From NCBI RefSeq assembly GCF_947488465.1, contig NZ_CANKZA010000005.1, positions 35,762 to 99,761 of the forward strand: a stretch of 64,000 nucleotides of DNA, in the 5' to 3' direction. This document shows, in pieces, positions 63,384 to 64,000 of the stretch. How positions within the stretch are numbered: the first letter of the stretch is position 1; each line of letters begins with the position of its first letter. This DNA comes from an uncultured Microbacterium sp. (GTDB lineage Bacteria > Actinomycetota > Actinomycetes > Actinomycetales > Microbacteriaceae). The notes beneath the pieces were generated by a model. It was not told the DNA's origin, ran no database searches, and saw only the letters and a list, made by a program, of their open reading frames with translations. Position numbers and translations under genes: made by a program.

Positions 63384-64000
63384 ATGTCCCCCAGCTTCGT
63401 CAGTAACCAGAGCGTCGCCGTGCTCGGCGGCGGTCCCGGCGGATACGAAGCGGCACTCGCTGCCGCGCAACTGGGCGCCGAGGTCACCCTCGTCGAGCGT
63501 GCGGGTGTCGGCGGCGCAGCGGTCATGACCGACGTCGTCCCGTCGAAGAGTCTCATCGCCACGGCGGATGCCGCCGTCGCGATCGCCGAAGCCGAAGACC
63601 TCGGGGTGCAACTGTTCGCGAAGTCGGACAGCGGTCGTCCGATGAAGCCCGAGATCGCCATCAACCTCGCCGCCGTCAACCGGCGCCTGCTCTCGCTCGC
63701 GCGGCAGCAGTCCGACGACATGCGCGCCCAGCTCGTCGACGCCGGAGTGCGGATCATCTCCGGCCACGGCCGGCTGGAAGACCGCAACTCGATCGTCGTG
63801 TCGACCGGCCCCGGCGGAACGGACTTCGATCGCATCGAGGCGGACACTCTCGTCGTCTCGGTCGGTGCATCGCCGCGGGAGCTGCCGAGCTCGCGGCCGG
63901 ACGGCGAACGGATCCTCACCTGGACCCAGCTCTACGACATGCGGGCGCTTCCGGAGCACCTCATCGTCGTCGGCTCGGGCGTTACGGGCGCCGAGTTCGC
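63384..64000 (+). CDS. LpdA-like NAD(P)H-quinone dehydrogenase (3' truncated by window)
   Basis: The first 205 residues of a two-dinucleotide-domain flavoprotein. FAD-binding AVLGGGPGGYEAALAAAQLG, then GGAAVMTDVVPSKSL, and the second nucleotide site begins at LIVVGSGVTGAEFA. In lipoamide dehydrogenase the middle motif is GGTCLNVGCIPSK; here both redox Cys are replaced (Ala and Val). This identifies the Rv3303c/LpdA-like quinone reductase branch and excludes a dihydrolipoamide dehydrogenase. GGAGG lies only one base before the ATG, too close for an ordinary site, so leaderless initiation is possible. Confidence 0.88.
   Translation, partial: MSPSFVSNQSVAVLGGGPGGYEAALAAAQLGAEVTLVERAGVGGAAVMTDVVPSKSLIATADAAVAIAEAEDLGVQLFAKSDSGRPMKPEIAINLAAVNRRLLSLARQQSDDMRAQLVDAGVRIISGHGRLEDRNSIVVSTGPGGTDFDRIEADTLVVSVGASPRELPSSRPDGERILTWTQLYDMRALPEHLIVVGSGVTGAEF

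Overview
The window is very GC-rich (roughly 70% by eye) with dense, short-spaced, often overlapping genes and frequent GTG/TTG starts. Gene content (monomeric NADP isocitrate dehydrogenase, GTP-dependent PEP carboxykinase beside a RamB-like regulator, an sdhC-sdhD-sdhA-sdhB operon, an LpdA-like flavoprotein) and the order manC / sdhCDAB / yihY / xthA / trpS point to a high-GC actinobacterium, most likely Microbacteriaceae and probably Microbacterium. This assignment comes from family knowledge; no search was run. I found no rRNA, tRNA, CRISPR array, transposase or prophage gene.

Layout. 1-3.4 kb: 3' end of icd with a strong terminator, palindromic repeats, an L,D-transpeptidase. 3.5-10.6 kb: an amino-sugar (GlcNAc/chitobiose) locus with a ROK regulator, remnants of a sugar-binding lipoprotein and a ROK kinase, nagB, a 94-bp tandem palindrome array, an FAD oxidoreductase, nagA and a family-20 hexosaminidase with a large internal deletion. 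10.6-13.1 kb: glyA behind a ZTP (pfl) riboswitch, then folD. 13.1-20.4 kb: a flavodoxin-fold oxidoreductase behind a broken MarR gene, a polar amino-acid ABC transporter, a broken ABC-2 exporter, a transglutaminase-like protein and a broken Na+/H+ antiporter. 20.6-26.8 kb: ramB, pckG, a CsbD-like protein, an ABC exporter. 26.8-30.4 kb: ribD-ribE-ribBA-ribH behind an FMN riboswitch. 30.4-33.7 kb: truncated SorC regulator and truncated glpK, an Fpg/Nei glycosylase, a DUF559/Vsr-like gene between hairpin repeats. 33.8-41.7 kb: trpS, xthA, yihY, sdhBADC, manC. 41.9-50.1 kb: nucleoside uptake and salvage (BMP lipoprotein, ATPase, two permeases, cdd, deoA, add). 50.1-51.3 kb: a second DUF559/Vsr-like gene between another hairpin family. 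51.3-59.7 kb: mannitol PTS locus with ptsI, ptsH, an orphan IIB protein and mtlR. 59.7-64 kb: GNAT acetyltransferase, repeats, a phosphohexomutase, punA and the start of an LpdA-like flavoprotein.

Two things stand out. First, two homologous genes of about 283 codons (N-terminal AbiEi-like winged helix, C-terminal DUF559/Vsr-type nuclease fold) are each bracketed by a long-loop hairpin repeat, a different repeat family at each locus; at the first locus the two flanking copies appear to be inverted copies of each other. A third copy of one family lies alone at 60.5 kb. This looks like a minimal repeat-plus-nuclease element comparable in layout to REP/RAYT pairs. Second, at least six loci carry deletion junctions that fuse or truncate genes (SBP/ROK kinase, GH20, MarR, ABC-2 exporter, Na+/H+ antiporter, SorC/GlpK). 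All are in dispensable sugar, transport or regulatory genes, while neighbouring housekeeping genes are intact; real deletions and assembly errors must be told apart.

Metabolically the intact genes give mannitol uptake to fructose-6-phosphate, amino-sugar phosphate entry through NagA and NagB, nucleoside import and degradation, riboflavin synthesis, one-carbon metabolism, gluconeogenesis and a complete succinate dehydrogenase. Because the GlcNAc transporter and hexosaminidase are broken, nagA and nagB probably now serve recycling or another uptake route.
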